NCBI RefSeq assembly: GCF_003206695.1
Contig: NZ_PZJN01000001.1
Span: 60,194-124,193 of the forward strand
DNA: 64,000 nt
DNA from: Salinicola halophyticus
Lineage (GTDB): Bacteria; Pseudomonadota; Gammaproteobacteria; Pseudomonadales; Halomonadaceae
Reading direction: 5' to 3'
Within the stretch, counting starts at the first letter, position 1; each line of letters starts with the position of its first letter. The translations under genes were made by a program, and so were the position numbers. The notes under the pieces were generated by a model. The model ran no database searches. It was not told the origin of the DNA and saw only the letters and a list, made by a program, of their open reading frames with translations. Below are positions 9,760 through 19,751 of this stretch, in pieces.

Positions 9760-9807
9760 GTCGAACGTTCATTCGGACATCGAGTCGAACATTCACTCTG
9801 ACATCGG
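9760..9807. repeat. Two 24-bp tandem units in the scoA leader
   Basis: Two adjacent copies starting GTCGAACRTTCAYTC and ending in GACATCG. A third, diverged half-copy (TTCGGACATTCACTC) lies just before them. They occupy the 303-bp spacer 9558-9860, which otherwise holds nothing recognisable as a gene. Confidence 0.8.
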
Positions 9808-9860
9808 CCACGAGGTTTCCAGGCGATCCCTGCGCGACTTCCGTTTCAGGACGAGGACAC

Positions 9861-10562
9861 ATGAACAAACTGTTTGGCAGCGCCGATGAAGCGCTGGAAG
9901 GTCTCATCAAGGACGGCATGACACTGGCCGTCGGCGGCTTCGGCCTGTGCGGCATCCCCGAATCGTTGATCGTCGCCCTGCGCGACACGGGCAAGAAGGA
10001 TCTGACCGTCGCCAGCAACAACGCCGGCGTGGACGGGTTCGGTCTCGGGTTGCTGCTCGAATCGCGCCAGATCAGGAAAATGCTCTCGTCCTACGTCGGC
10101 GAGAACAAGGAGTTCGAGCGCCAGTATCTCTCCGGCGAACTCGAGCTCGAATTCTGCCCGCAGGGCACGCTGGCCGAGCGGCTGCGCGCCGGTGGTGCCG
10201 GCATCGCCGCCTTCTTCACCAAGACCGGCTATGGCACCAAGATCGCCGAAGGCAAGGAGGTGCGCGAGTTCGACGGCGAGCACTACGTGATGGAGCGTGG
10301 CCTACCGGTCGATGTCGCACTGATCAAGGCCCAGGTCGCCGACAAGGCGGGCAACCTGCGCTTCAACAAGACCGCGCGCAACTTCAACCCGTTGGCGGCG
10401 ATGGCCGGCAAGGTCTGCGTGGTCGAGGTCGAGGAGATCGTCGAGACCGGCGCCATCGATCCCGACGACGTCCATCTGCCGGGTATCTTCGTGCACCGTA
10501 TCGTGCACAACCCGACACCGGAAAAACGTATCGAGAAACGCACGCTCAGGGAGGCGAACTGA
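9861..10562 (+). CDS. scoA: 3-oxoacid CoA-transferase subunit A
   Basis: Start taken at ATG 9861 ([12 protein letters not shown], with GAGGA just upstream), giving 233 residues; the longer open frame from 9612 reads through repeats and was rejected. [11 protein letters not shown] near residue 20 is the family I CoA-transferase alpha-subunit glycine motif, and [31 protein letters not shown] and [14 protein letters not shown] follow as in SCOT-A/ScoA. With subunit B it transfers CoA from succinyl-CoA to acetoacetate. The next gene starts one base after its stop. Confidence 0.95.
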   Translation: MNKLFGSADEALEGLIKDGMTLAVGGFGLCGIPESLIVALRDTGKKDLTVASNNAGVDGFGLGLLLESRQIRKMLSSYVGENKEFERQYLSGELELEFCPQGTLAERLRAGGAGIAAFFTKTGYGTKIAEGKEVREFDGEHYVMERGLPVDVALIKAQVADKAGNLRFNKTARNFNPLAAMAGKVCVVEVEEIVETGAIDPDDVHLPGIFVHRIVHNPTPEKRIEKRTLREAN

Positions 10563-10563
10563 T

Positions 10564-11211
10564 ATGGCCTGGACCAAGGAACAGATGGCCGAACGCGCCG
10601 CGGGCGAACTGCAGGACGGCTTCTACGTCAATCTCGGCATCGGCCAGCCGACATTGGTGGCAAACTATATCCCCGAGGGCATGGATGTCTGGCTGCAGTC
10701 GGAAAACGGCCTGCTCGGCATCGGCCCGTTTCCGACCGAAGAGACCCTCGACCCCGACCTGATCAACGCCGGCAAGCAGACCGTCACCGCCCTGCCCGGC
10801 TCCAGCTACTTCGACAACGCCGATTCCTTCGCGATGATTCGCGGCGGCCACGTCAATCTGGCGATACTCGGCGCGATGCAGGTCTCCGAAAAGGGCGATC
10901 TCGCTAACTGGATGATTCCCGGCAAGATGGTCAAGGGCATGGGCGGGGCCATGGATCTGGTCGCCGGCGTGCAGCGCGTCGTCGTGCTGATGAGCCACAC
11001 CGCCAAGGGGGAACACAAGATTCTGGGAGAGTGCAGCCTGCCGCTGACCGGTGTCGGCGTGGTCGACCGCATCATCACCGACCTGGGCGTGATGGACGTC
11101 ACCGAAAACGGCTTGGCGCTGGCCGAGCTCGCGCCGGACGTCACCCTCGAGGAAATTCGTGAAGCCACCGGCTGCGAACTGATCGACCAGCGGGAGACGG
11201 CCCATGTCTGA
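10564..11211 (+). CDS. scoB: 3-oxoacid CoA-transferase subunit B
   Basis: 215 residues. The [10 protein letters not shown] segment (about residues 46-55) carries the catalytic glutamate that forms the CoA thioester intermediate. [17 protein letters not shown] N-terminal sequence, [14 protein letters not shown] and [20 protein letters not shown] are all typical of ScoB. It works as a heteromer with the A subunit. It overlaps the thiolase start by 8 bases, so acetoacetate activation and thiolytic cleavage are co-expressed. Confidence 0.95.
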   Translation: MAWTKEQMAERAAGELQDGFYVNLGIGQPTLVANYIPEGMDVWLQSENGLLGIGPFPTEETLDPDLINAGKQTVTALPGSSYFDNADSFAMIRGGHVNLAILGAMQVSEKGDLANWMIPGKMVKGMGGAMDLVAGVQRVVVLMSHTAKGEHKILGECSLPLTGVGVVDRIITDLGVMDVTENGLALAELAPDVTLEEIREATGCELIDQRETAHV

Positions 11212-12403
11212 AGAAACGGCAGCCACCATGCGCGACGTCGTCATCGTCGCGGCCAAGCGCACGCCGATCGGCACCTTCCAGGGCGGCCTGTCGAGCGTTC
11301 CCGCCGTGACCCTGGGCGCGACCGTCATCCGCCGCGTGCTCGAGGGCATCGATCCCGCCGGTATCGATGAGGTGATCATGGGCCACGTGCTGCGCGCCGG
11401 TCTGGGCCAGAATACCGCGCGCCAGGCCGCGATCGAGGCGGGCCTGCCCGACAGCGTGCCGGCAATGACCGTCGACAAGGTCTGCGGCTCGGGGTTGAAG
11501 GCAGTGCACCTCGCGGTGCAGGCGATTCGCTGCGGTGACGCAGAGGCGATCGTCGCCGGCGGCATGGAGAGCATGAGCCTCGCGCCCTACGTGCTGCCCA
11601 AGGCGCGAACCGGGCTGCGCATGGGCCACGCCGAGCTGCTCGACAGCATGATCAGCGACGGCCTGTGGGACGCCTTCAACGACTATCACATGGGGATCAC
11701 GGCGGAGAACGTCGCGGAACAGTGGGGTATCTCCCGTGAAGCGCAGGACGCCTACGCCGCCGAGTCCCAACGGCGCGCCTGCGCAGCGCGGGACGGCGGG
11801 CGCTTCGACGCCGAGATCACCCCGGTGAGCGTGCCGCAGCGACGCGGCGACGATATCCTCGTCGAGCGCGACGAGCAGCCCCGCGACGGTGTTACCGCCG
11901 AGTCGCTTGGCAAGCTCAAGCCGGCTTTCTCCAAGACTGGTAGCGTGACCGCCGGTAACGCCTCTTCGCTCAACGACGGTGCCGCCGCGCTGTTGATCAT
12001 GAGCGCCGAGCGGGCCGCCAAGCTCGGGCTACCGGTTCTGGCGACCATCCGCGCCTATGCCAATGCCGCCGTCGATCCGGCCACCATGGGCATCGGCCCG
12101 GTGCCAGCGACTCGCCGCTGCCTGGAGCGGGCCGGGTGGACCATCGACGAGCTGGACCTGGTCGAGGCCAATGAAGCTTTCGCCGCCCAGACGCTGGCCG
12201 TGGCCAAGGATCTGGGATGGCGCGACGACAAGGTCAACGTCAACGGCGGCGCCATTGCACTGGGCCATCCGATCGGCGCCTCCGGCGCGCGCATCCTGGT
12301 GACGCTGCTGCATGAGATGCAGCGTCGCGATGCCAAGCGCGGTCTGGCGACGCTGTGCATCGGCGGCGGCCAGGGCGTGGCAACGGCGATCGAGCGCGGC
12401 TAA
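11204..12403 (+). CDS. atoB: Acetyl-CoA C-acetyltransferase (thiolase)
   Basis: 399 residues, usual for degradative or biosynthetic thiolases. The acyl-accepting cysteine sits in [12 protein letters not shown] (about residue 92). The His of [17 protein letters not shown] and the second Cys of [10 protein letters not shown] complete the active site. Following scoA/scoB, it most likely cleaves acetoacetyl-CoA to two acetyl-CoA in ketone-body or short-chain acid use; 3-hydroxybutyrate metabolism (PHB) is an alternative context. It ends at a strong bidirectional terminator shared with eda. Confidence 0.93.
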   Translation: MSEETAATMRDVVIVAAKRTPIGTFQGGLSSVPAVTLGATVIRRVLEGIDPAGIDEVIMGHVLRAGLGQNTARQAAIEAGLPDSVPAMTVDKVCGSGLKAVHLAVQAIRCGDAEAIVAGGMESMSLAPYVLPKARTGLRMGHAELLDSMISDGLWDAFNDYHMGITAENVAEQWGISREAQDAYAAESQRRACAARDGGRFDAEITPVSVPQRRGDDILVERDEQPRDGVTAESLGKLKPAFSKTGSVTAGNASSLNDGAAALLIMSAERAAKLGLPVLATIRAYANAAVDPATMGIGPVPATRRCLERAGWTIDELDLVEANEAFAAQTLAVAKDLGWRDDKVNVNGGAIALGHPIGASGARILVTLLHEMQRRDAKRGLATLCIGGGQGVATAIERG

Positions 12404-12443
12404 GCGCCAGGCACTTGCTCCTCGAGACGCGAACCGTAAAAGC

Positions 12444-12471
12444 GAAGGCCCGATCCATGGATCGGGCCTTC
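12444..12471. terminator. Bidirectional terminator between thiolase and eda
   Basis: A fully palindromic 28-nt element (GAAGGCCCGATCC and its complement around a central AT) with TTTT directly after it on the plus strand and an A-rich run before it. It can serve both converging genes. Confidence 0.88.
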
Positions 12472-12505
12472 TTTTATAGCGGTGTCGTTGCCGGTCAGTG
12501 AATCA

Positions 12506-13168
12506 TCAACGCGGATAGCGCTGCGTCGCGGCTCGTGTCAGTTCGGTGATACCCGCCCAGTCTTCGTTATCGATCAGGGATTTCGGCGCCATCCAGGAGC
12601 CGCCCACGCACATCACGTTGGGCAGTGCCAGATAGTCGGCGGCATTATCCACGGTGACCCCGCCGGTCGGACAGAACAGCGCTTCCGGTAGCGGGCCGCC
12701 AAACGACTTCATCGCCTTGGCACCGCCGTTCGATTCCGCCGGGAAGAATTTGAAACGACGGTAGCCATATTCCCAGCCGGTAACGACTTCGGAAACGGTG
12801 GCCACGCCCGGCAACAGCGGTACGCTGCTGTTGACGCCGTACTCGAACAGCGCCGGTGTGGTGCCCGGCGTCACCACGAAGTCGACGCCGATCTCCTCGC
12901 AAAGTCGATACTGGTCGATGCTGAGCACCGTCCCGGCGCCGACGGCCGCGTCCGGCAGCGCTTGCTTGATCTGCTTGATAGCCTCGACCGCGCAGTCGGT
13001 ACGCAGCGTGATCTCGAGCACGTCGAGACCGCCGTCGACCAGCGCCTTGGCTAGCGGCACGGCGTGCTCGAGACGCTCGATGACCAGCACGGGAATGATC
13101 GCTCCGGAGCGACAGATCGCATCCAGACGTTCGATGTGAGCGGTGGGAAAGCGTTGTTCGGATGACAT
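12506..13168 (-). CDS. eda: KDPG/KHG aldolase (2-dehydro-3-deoxy-phosphogluconate aldolase)
   Basis: 220 residues from ATG 13168 (MSSEQRF, with AAAGGA upstream); a 15-codon upstream extension lacks support. It splits KDPG into pyruvate and glyceraldehyde 3-phosphate. Motifs: IIPVLVIERLEHAVPLAKAL, the Glu of LEITLRT, GAGTVLSIDQ, FVVTPGTTP, the Schiff-base Lys in RRFKFFPAES, and CPTGGV. It is the last gene of zwf-pgl-eda, 32 bases after pgl. This operon completes the Entner-Doudoroff pathway together with the edd operon 7 kb away. Confidence 0.96.
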   Translation of the reverse strand: MSSEQRFPTAHIERLDAICRSGAIIPVLVIERLEHAVPLAKALVDGGLDVLEITLRTDCAVEAIKQIKQALPDAAVGAGTVLSIDQYRLCEEIGVDFVVTPGTTPALFEYGVNSSVPLLPGVATVSEVVTGWEYGYRRFKFFPAESNGGAKAMKSFGGPLPEALFCPTGGVTVDNAADYLALPNVMCVGGSWMAPKSLIDNEDWAGITELTRAATQRYPR

Positions 13169-13200
13169 ATCGAGATGGTTCCTTTGAAAGAGGTCCGGCG

Positions 13201-13905
13201 CTAGGGCGCCCAATAGAGGGTCAGCGGGCAGGTCAGGAAAGCCCGGATCGGCAGTTCGCGGACGTCGTCTCCGCTGAGCGCCTGGGCCAGCACTGCCTTC
13301 TTGGCATCACCGACGAGATGCAGCGCATGGCGCCGCGCATCGTGCAGTCGCGCGGCGCTCAAGGTAATCCTGGGCTGCGACACGCTGGGCGCTCTCACGG
13401 CCACGACGCTGTCATCGGTACTCAGCGCCAGGGAGAGCTCGCCGCTATCCGGGAACAGCGATGCGGTATGGCCGTCGTTGCCCATGCCGAGCACGACCAG
13501 GCTGGCCGGCCAGGGTAGCGCGGCCAGACGCGCGGCAACGGTCGCCACGCCCTGTTCCGGCGTGGGATCGTCCGTGGTCAGCGAATGGAACGTGGCCGCC
13601 GCCGCCGGACCAACGAGCAGCGTTTCCCGGACCAGGCGGGCATTGCTGTCGGGATGATCCGCGGCCACCCAGCGCTCGTCGGCCAGCGTGACGTCGACCC
13701 GCGACCAATCCAGCGCCTGCTCGGCGAGACGTTGGAAGAACGGCAGCGGTGTCGACCCGCCCGAGACGACCAACAGCGCGCGCGGCTGGTCGGCGAGATC
13801 GGCCGTCAATGCACGAGCGGCAGCCTCCGCCAGCTGGACGGCGATCTGCTCCCGTGGCCCCCCGATCGCCTTGGGCTCGGTAGACTGGGTATCAGTAGTC
13901 TTCAT
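13201..13905 (-). CDS. pgl: 6-phosphogluconolactonase (DevB/NagB-type)
   Basis: 234 residues. [29 protein letters not shown] and [20 protein letters not shown] are signature segments of the Pgl branch of the NagB/RpiA fold. It hydrolyses 6-phosphogluconolactone, linking zwf to edd. Its start lies 14 bases inside the zwf 3' end, implying translational coupling. It is cytoplasmic, with no signal sequence. Confidence 0.95.
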   Translation of the reverse strand: MKTTDTQSTEPKAIGGPREQIAVQLAEAAARALTADLADQPRALLVVSGGSTPLPFFQRLAEQALDWSRVDVTLADERWVAADHPDSNARLVRETLLVGPAAAATFHSLTTDDPTPEQGVATVAARLAALPWPASLVVLGMGNDGHTASLFPDSGELSLALSTDDSVVAVRAPSVSQPRITLSAARLHDARRHALHLVGDAKKAVLAQALSGDDVRELPIRAFLTCPLTLYWAP

Positions 13906-15376
13906 ACCAGGAACGTCCGTCCTGCGTGATCATCGCAATGGAGGCGACCGGGCCCCAGGAGCCAGCGGGATAGCGACGCGGCGGGATGTCGCGCTTTTCC
14001 CAGCCGTCGATCAGCTGATCGACCCATTTCCAGGCGTATTCGACCTCATCGCGGCGCACGAACAGATACTGCTGGCCTTTCATGACTTCCAGCAGCAGGC
14101 GCTCGTAGGCATCCGGGATCCGCTCCTTGGGGAAGGCGTGGTTGAAATCCAGGTGCAGCGGGCCGGGGCGCAACCGCATGCCCTTGTCGAGACCGCCATC
14201 CTTGGTCAGCACCTGCAGCGCGATGCCCTCTTCCGGCTGCAGCCGGATCACCAGCTTGTTGGCAGCCAGATTGCGCTGATCGGGATCGAAGATGTAGTGC
14301 GGCTGCTGGCGGAAATGAATCACGATCTGTGAAAGCTTTTCCGGCAGACGCTTGCCGGTGCGCAGATAGAACGGCACGCCGGCCCAGCGCCAGTTGGCCA
14401 CTTCGAGACGCATGGCGACGAAGGTCTCGGTGGTACTGGAGGTGTTGGCGCCCTCCTCGTCGAGATAGCCCGGCACGCTCTCGCCGCCCATGGTGCCGGC
14501 CACGTACTGACCGCGCACCACGTGTCGGTTGAGGTCTTCGCCTTCCAGCGGCTTGAGCGCCTTGAGCACCTTGACCTTCTCGTCACGAATGGCGTCCGCG
14601 TCGAGATTGGCCGGCGGATCCATGGCGAGCATGGTCAAGAGCTGCAGCAGGTGGTTCTGGACCATGTCACGAAGCTGACCGGCCTTGTCGAAATAGCCCC
14701 AGCGCCCTTCGATGCCGACCTGCTCGGCCACGGTGATCTCGACGTGCGAGATCTGGCTCTGGTTCCACTGGTTGCCGAACATGGGATTGGCGAAGCGCAG
14801 CGCGATCAGGTTCTGGACGGTCTCCTTGCCCAGATAGTGATCCATCCGGTAGATACGCGACTCGGGGAAGACCGCGCCGATGGCGTCGTTGATCTCGTGG
14901 GAAGACTCGAGATCGTAGCCGATGGGCTTTTCGACCACGACGCGGGAGTCGTCATCCAGGCTGCCGCTCTGCTGAAGGTTGGCGCAGATCGCCCCGTAGA
15001 TGCTCGCCGGCACCGCCAAATAAATCGTCAGCGGACATGTCGCATCCGGGCTCTCAGCGTGCCAATCCCGAATCTTTTCGTAGCCCTCGACGGTATCGAA
15101 GTCGAGCCGTGAATACTCGAGCCGCGCCAGAAAGCGATCGAGACACTTCTGCTCGAGCTCCTTGGGCTTGACGCGCTTCTTGAGCATATCCAGCACCAAG
15201 CCACGAAAACTGTCGCCATCATGCTCGTGCCGAGCCAGCCCCAGGATTCGAGTATCGGGGCCGAGCAGACCGTCGCGATCCAGGTGATAGAGCGCGGGAT
15301 AGAGCTTGCGCAGCGCCAGATCGCCAAGGGCGCCGAACAGCGCCAGATCCACGTTGGGCGTTGCCTCTCTAGTCAT
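13892..15376 (-). CDS. zwf: Glucose-6-phosphate 1-dehydrogenase
   Basis: 494 residues, standard length. The N-terminal [17 protein letters not shown] is the coenzyme-binding GxxGDLAxRK variant, and [15 protein letters not shown] carries the catalytic His and substrate-binding residues. It oxidises glucose-6-phosphate to the lactone with NADP or NAD. GGAGGGAGG precedes the ATG. The gene diverges from hexR across 234 bases that contain two GTAA/TTAC-type palindromes. It is the first gene of zwf-pgl-eda. Confidence 0.97.
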   Translation of the reverse strand: MTREATPNVDLALFGALGDLALRKLYPALYHLDRDGLLGPDTRILGLARHEHDGDSFRGLVLDMLKKRVKPKELEQKCLDRFLARLEYSRLDFDTVEGYEKIRDWHAESPDATCPLTIYLAVPASIYGAICANLQQSGSLDDDSRVVVEKPIGYDLESSHEINDAIGAVFPESRIYRMDHYLGKETVQNLIALRFANPMFGNQWNQSQISHVEITVAEQVGIEGRWGYFDKAGQLRDMVQNHLLQLLTMLAMDPPANLDADAIRDEKVKVLKALKPLEGEDLNRHVVRGQYVAGTMGGESVPGYLDEEGANTSSTTETFVAMRLEVANWRWAGVPFYLRTGKRLPEKLSQIVIHFRQQPHYIFDPDQRNLAANKLVIRLQPEEGIALQVLTKDGGLDKGMRLRPGPLHLDFNHAFPKERIPDAYERLLLEVMKGQQYLFVRRDEVEYAWKWVDQLIDGWEKRDIPPRRYPAGSWGPVASIAMITQDGRSWYEDY

Positions 15377-15394
15377 TGCCTCCCTCCGCTAAAG

Positions 15395-15408
15395 TCGTTA
15401 ATTTACGA
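15395..15408. promoter_or_regulatory. Operator candidate, zwf-proximal
   Basis: TCGTTAATTTACGA is palindromic except at one pair, 18 bases upstream of the zwf ATG and just beyond a plausible minus-strand -10 (TATTTT at 15411-15416). It shares the 10-mer pattern GTNANTTTAC with the palindrome upstream of edd. Confidence 0.45.
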
Positions 15409-15447
15409 ATAAAATACGCCACTCGTGTGACATTTGACATTCAACTT

Positions 15448-15462
15448 CGTAACTAAATTACC
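15448..15462. promoter_or_regulatory. Operator candidate matching HexR consensus, hexR/zwf region
   Basis: CGTAACTAAATTACC agrees at 12 of 15 positions with TGTAATTAAATTACA, the HexR site as I recall it from Shewanella-type gammaproteobacteria. It lies 9 bases after a consensus TTGACA (15434-15439), so it would cover the -10 region of a promoter reading toward hexR. Assignment is by recalled consensus and context. Confidence 0.55.
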
Positions 15463-15610
15463 GGTCTCTCGTCAGTATACCGTGCCTGGGGATCTTGGAC
15501 TGACGCGCCCCTGAGTATCGGCGCTTGGCGCACCTGTCGGCAAAGGCTAGGATGCAGGGCCTGCTCGATGAAAAGCCTAGTCATTCCGCCGCAAGGAGAT
15601 GCTCGTAGCC

Positions 15611-16471
15611 ATGGCAGTCCACGATCTGATTGCCCGCATTCGTTCGCGGGTCGACGAACTGAATCGTTCGGAGCGCAAGGTCGCCGACGTCATCCTTCAG
15701 GATCCCGATGCGGCGATTGGCATGAGCATAGCCACTCTGGCACAGGCTGCCTCAGTGAGCGAACCCACGGTCAACCGTTTCTGCCGGAATTTCGAGACCA
15801 AGGGTTACCCGGATTTCAAGATCCAGTTGGCCCAGAGTCTGGCTGGCGGCACGCCCTATGTCAGCCGTAGTGTCGAAAGCGACGACAATGCCACGGCCTA
15901 CACCGACAAGATCATCGGCGCGACCATTGCCGCACTGGACGAGGCCCGCCGCGCGATCGATCCCAAGCGGATCGAACGCATCGTCGATCATCTATCCCAG
16001 GCGCGTCAGATCAACTTCTTCGCCTTGGGCGCGTCGGCGCCGGCCGCATTCGATGCACAGAACAAGTTTTTCCGCTTCAACCTGCCGGTTGCCGCCTACA
16101 ACGACGTGCTGATGCAGCGCATGGTCGCGGCGGCGTCCCATACCGGCGACGTCATCGTGGTGATCTCCTATACCGGCCGCACTCGGGACCTGGTCGAAGC
16201 CGCCCAGCTCGCCCGCGACAGCGGCGCACTGGTGATCGGCATTACCCGCGATGGCTCGCCCCTGGCCGATGTCTGCACCGACCTACTTCCCGTCGATTTG
16301 CCGGAAGACACCGAAGTCTACATGCCGATGAGTTCGCGGATGCTGCACATGGCGTTGATCGATGTGCTCGCGACCGGTGTGACGCTGCGCCGGGGCGAAT
16401 CGTTTCTGCCCCACCTCAAGAAGATCAAGGAGAGCCTGCGGCCGACCAAGTTCGCGCCGAAGGCGCCCTGA
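15611..16471 (+). CDS. hexR: HexR-type RpiR-family transcriptional regulator
   Basis: 286 residues from ATG 15611 ([14 protein letters not shown], with AAGGAGA upstream); the ATG at 15599 touches the Shine-Dalgarno and is unlikely. The N-terminal HTH_6 domain ([13 protein letters not shown] to [23 protein letters not shown]) precedes a SIS sugar-phosphate-binding domain ([20 protein letters not shown] to [16 protein letters not shown]). In pseudomonads and enterics HexR represses zwf, edd and gap genes and is released by KDPG. Its divergence from zwf supports the same role here and autoregulation. Confidence 0.93.
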   Translation: MAVHDLIARIRSRVDELNRSERKVADVILQDPDAAIGMSIATLAQAASVSEPTVNRFCRNFETKGYPDFKIQLAQSLAGGTPYVSRSVESDDNATAYTDKIIGATIAALDEARRAIDPKRIERIVDHLSQARQINFFALGASAPAAFDAQNKFFRFNLPVAAYNDVLMQRMVAAASHTGDVIVVISYTGRTRDLVEAAQLARDSGALVIGITRDGSPLADVCTDLLPVDLPEDTEVYMPMSSRMLHMALIDVLATGVTLRRGESFLPHLKKIKESLRPTKFAPKAP

Positions 16472-16608
16472 GCGCTTCCCGCCAGCGCGTCTGCGAGGTC
16501 ATCGACGCTGGGGGGATCCGCGATCTCCTACGACCACTCGCGGCTTAATGCCGTCACCCGAATCCGGTTATCATGGGCGCCTTCTAATACCCGCGAGGTC
16601 GTTTTCTC

Positions 16609-17463
16609 ATGCGCTGGATGCTTGCTCTAGTTCTATTGCTCGGTTGTTCGGCCGCCAACGCCGCCGACACCTTTCGCTTCACGGCGATTCCGGACGAGGA
16701 CCAGTCACGCCTGGTCGAGCGTTTTTCCAAGGTCGCCGACTATCTCTCCGAGCAGCTCGGCGTCGATGTCGAATACGTCCCCGTCACCTCCTACGGTGCC
16801 GCGGTCACGGCCTTCCGTAACGATCAGGTTCAACTGGCCTGGTTCGGCGGATTGTCCGGTGTCCAGGCACGCCAGCTGGTGCCGGGGTCGAAGGCTATCG
16901 CCCAGGGCAAGGAAGACGCCGCTTTCAGCAGCTATTTCATCGCCAACACCTCGACCGGCATCGAACCGGAGCAGGACGAACTGCCGGAATCGGTCAGCGG
17001 CCACTCGTTCACGTTCGGCGCCAAGACCTCCACGTCCGGTCGCTTGATGCCCGAACATTTCATCCGTCAGCGCTTCGACAAGGCCCCGGAACAGGTCTTC
17101 TCCCGCGTCGGTTTCTCGGGTGATCACTCGCGCACCATCGCACTGGTGGAATCCGGCACCTACGACGTCGGCGCGGTGAACTTCACCGTGTGGCAGGCCG
17201 CCGTCGAGGACGGGCGAGTCGATACCGACAAGGTCGAGGTGATCTGGGAATCCCCCACCTACCCGGACTATCAGTGGACGCTGCGCGGCGACGCCGACGA
17301 GCGTTACGGCGACGGCTTCACCGACAAGGTCCAGAAGGCGCTGCTCGACATGACAGACCCGGAGCTGCTGGAGAGCTTCCCGCGGTCGGGCTTCATTCCG
17401 GCCAGCAATGACGATTACGGTCCGATCGAATCGGTGGGTAAATCCATCGGCCTGCTGCGCTGA
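16609..17463 (+). CDS. PhnD-like periplasmic binding protein (putative selenate/phosphonate ABC importer)
   Basis: 284 residues with a signal peptide (MRWMLALVLLLGCSAANAA) and a type 2 periplasmic-binding fold. FTAIPDEDQSRLVERFSKVADYL and VEYVPVTSYGAAVTAFRNDQVQLAWFGG are the opening of the PhnD/phosphite/selenate-binding superfamily. TSTSGRLMPEHF and FSGDHSRTIALVESGTYDVGAVN form the ligand pocket. From memory it is closest to proteins annotated as putative selenate transporters in pseudomonads and halomonads; phosphonate, phosphite or another oxyanion is possible. It heads a three-gene importer operon, with the ATPase starting 6 bases after its stop. Confidence 0.8.
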   Translation: MRWMLALVLLLGCSAANAADTFRFTAIPDEDQSRLVERFSKVADYLSEQLGVDVEYVPVTSYGAAVTAFRNDQVQLAWFGGLSGVQARQLVPGSKAIAQGKEDAAFSSYFIANTSTGIEPEQDELPESVSGHSFTFGAKTSTSGRLMPEHFIRQRFDKAPEQVFSRVGFSGDHSRTIALVESGTYDVGAVNFTVWQAAVEDGRVDTDKVEVIWESPTYPDYQWTLRGDADERYGDGFTDKVQKALLDMTDPELLESFPRSGFIPASNDDYGPIESVGKSIGLLR

Positions 17464-17468
17464 GGCCC

Positions 17469-18203
17469 ATGTCGCTACTGCGCTTCGAAGACGTCGACCT
17501 GGGGCACGGCACGCACGTCGTGCTGCCGGGGCTGACGCTGTCGTTTCAGGCCGGCGAACGCGTCGCGCTGTTGGGGCAGAGTGGCGCCGGCAAGTCGACG
17601 CTGCTCGCCGAGATCCGTCGCCGCCTGGGCAATACCGCCGCCTGGTGTCCCCAGGGGCATGGCCTGGTGCCGCTGCTGTCGGTCTACCACAACGTCTACA
17701 TGGGACGGCTGGAGCGACATTCCGCGCTGGCCAATCTCTTCAACCTCGTCAAGCCCCGGCGGGAAGCCTGGCAGACCGTCGAGACATTGACACATGAGCT
17801 GGGTCTCGAGGGCCTGCTACGCCGACCGGTGGAGCAACTTTCCGGCGGACAGCGCCAGCGCGTGGCCATCGCCCGAGCGTTCTATCAGCAGCGCGAGATC
17901 TTCTTGGGCGACGAACCGCTGGCCAGCGTCGATCCCCATCAGGCGCTACGACTGCTGGAACGTATTCAGGCTCGCCATGCCACTAGCATTATCGCCCTGC
18001 ATCAGCACCGCCTGGCGTTGGGTCACTTCGATCGGATCATCGGCCTCCGTGATGGCCGCGTGGTGCTCGATGCCCCGACCCGCGAGCTGACCCTGGCTCG
18101 GCTCGACGCGCTCTATCCGGATTCGACCGCGACCCAGGGCGACACGAAAGATGAAACGCCGGGCGAGGCGAAAGGTGAGGACAGGGCAGCATCGTCGACA
18201 TGA
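17469..18203 (+). CDS. ABC transporter ATP-binding protein (PhnC-like)
   Basis: 244 residues. Walker A GQSGAGKSTLL, the signature LSGGQRQRVAIARAF, Walker B EIFLGDEPLAS and the switch His in IIALHQHR are complete. It energises the importer together with the binding protein upstream and the fused permease downstream. The C-terminal 25 residues are polar and repetitive (GDTKDETPGEAKGED). It overlaps the permease start by 4 bases. Confidence 0.9.
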   Translation: MSLLRFEDVDLGHGTHVVLPGLTLSFQAGERVALLGQSGAGKSTLLAEIRRRLGNTAAWCPQGHGLVPLLSVYHNVYMGRLERHSALANLFNLVKPRREAWQTVETLTHELGLEGLLRRPVEQLSGGQRQRVAIARAFYQQREIFLGDEPLASVDPHQALRLLERIQARHATSIIALHQHRLALGHFDRIIGLRDGRVVLDAPTRELTLARLDALYPDSTATQGDTKDETPGEAKGEDRAASST

Positions 18204-19696
18204 GTGGCGCACCCGGTTTATTGCGGGGCAACAGCCCGGGATTGACGCTGGCACGCCGATCGCTGGCGCTGATCCTGCTGTGCCTGCTACTGCTGCCCTT
18301 TGCCGATCTGCGGATCATCGCTGTCGATCCGTGGGGAGAGCTGTGGCGCATGCTCGACGGTTTTGTCTGGCCCGATTTCCTCGGCCTGGAAAACCCGCTA
18401 CTGGCGATTGCCCTGACCGTCAGCGTCGCGCTGTGGGGCACCTTCATCGGCGCGATACTGGGCTTCCCGTTGGCGCTGCTGTTTCACCATTCGCGAATGG
18501 TGCGAGCCTTCTGCGCGTTCGTCCGTGCCATTCACGAACTGTTCTGGGCCCTGCTGTTCATTCAAGTCTTCGGCCTGTCGGCAGTCACCGCTCTCGCCGC
18601 GCTGGCCATTCCCTACGCTGGCATCTTCGCCAAGGTCTATGCCGAAATTCTCGAACTCACGCCCAGAGCGCCAACCGACGCACTGCCCGGCGGGGTCGAC
18701 CGGCTGTCGCGCTTTCTCTACGCCGAGTTGCCGCTGGTGTGGGAGCGTCTCGCCAGTTACACCCGTTACCGTTTCGAATGTGCCATGCGTGCCAGCGTGC
18801 TGCTCGGCTTCGTCGGGCTGCCAACCCTCGGCTTCTATCTCGAAAGTGCGTTCCGCGAAGGGCGTTTCGGTGAAGCCGGCGCCCTGCTGTGGGTCTTCTA
18901 TGCGCTGATCGCTACCCTGCAGTGGTGGGGGCACCGCCGCCTGCTGCCGATACTGCTGGTTGGCGCGCTGTTTTGTCTGGGGCCGTGGCCGGAAGTCGAC
19001 GGTGACCTGCTGTGGCGATTCGTCAGTCAGGATCTATGGCCCGCGCCCCTGCTCCAGGGCGATCTGGCCGGCATGGGCAGTTGGCTGGCCGGCCTGCCCG
19101 ATCTGCTGCCGGCGATCGGCAATACGCTGCTGCTGGCACTCATGGGCACTGCCGGCAGTCTGGTTCTGGCGCTGCTGCTGTGGCCGCTGGCCAGCCGCCA
19201 TTTCGGGCGACCATGGCAGCGCGTTGGCGGGCGGCTAATGCTGATCGTGCTGCGCTCGACGCCGGAACTGTTGCTGGCGTTCATCTTCCTGCTGATGCTC
19301 GGTCCTTCGATGCTGCCGGCCTGGCTGGCGCTCGCCCTGCACAACGGCGCCGTGATCGCCTTTCTGGTGGCGCGCCATGCTGACGGCCTGAAAACCGGAA
19401 TGGCCGACCTGCCGGCTTCCGGGCGCTACGCCTACGAACTACTGCCTAGGCTCTACCCCAACCTGCTGGCGCTGATCTGCTATCGGGCGGAAGTCATCAT
19501 GCGCGAGACCGCCCTGCTCGGCATGCTCGGTGTCGCCACACTCGGCTTCTACATCGATTCCAGCTTCCAATATCTGATGTTCGACCACGCCTTCTTCCTG
19601 CTGCTGATCACCGCTGTGCTCAACATTGGCGTCGACGCCCTCTCCCGCCGTTTCCGGCCCCGCGAGGTCCCGCTGGACGATCCGTGTAGTCGGTGA
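18200..19696 (+). CDS. ABC transporter permease, two fused BPD_transp_1 domains (PhnE-like)
   Basis: 498 residues with two repeated permease modules of about 240 residues, each with several membrane helices and an EAA-type loop: ELPLVWERLASYTRYRFECAMR with LLGFVGLPTLGFYLES, then LLPRLYPNLLALICYRAEVIMRE with LGMLGVATLGFYIDSS. The one chain would replace a PhnE dimer. Its last 182 bases recur with 2 mismatches at 22342-22523, and other broken pieces of the gene lie nearby, so the 3' end has been a site of rearrangement. Confidence 0.88.
   Translation: MSGAPGLLRGNSPGLTLARRSLALILLCLLLLPFADLRIIAVDPWGELWRMLDGFVWPDFLGLENPLLAIALTVSVALWGTFIGAILGFPLALLFHHSRMVRAFCAFVRAIHELFWALLFIQVFGLSAVTALAALAIPYAGIFAKVYAEILELTPRAPTDALPGGVDRLSRFLYAELPLVWERLASYTRYRFECAMRASVLLGFVGLPTLGFYLESAFREGRFGEAGALLWVFYALIATLQWWGHRRLLPILLVGALFCLGPWPEVDGDLLWRFVSQDLWPAPLLQGDLAGMGSWLAGLPDLLPAIGNTLLLALMGTAGSLVLALLLWPLASRHFGRPWQRVGGRLMLIVLRSTPELLLAFIFLLMLGPSMLPAWLALALHNGAVIAFLVARHADGLKTGMADLPASGRYAYELLPRLYPNLLALICYRAEVIMRETALLGMLGVATLGFYIDSSFQYLMFDHAFFLLLITAVLNIGVDALSRRFRPREVPLDDPCSR
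19513..19694 (+). repeat. 182-bp direct repeat, copy 1 (inside permease gene)
   Basis: Starts CCTGCTCGGCATGCTCGG and runs to two bases before the end of the permease stop codon. It aligns without gaps to 22342-22523, with only two differences, both T/C transitions. The two copies flank 2.6 kb of decayed sequence. Confidence 0.95.
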
Positions 19697-19751
19697 GGTT
19701 GGTGGAATGCGGTATCGACATACAATTCGACGTACAAAAGACATTCCGCGA

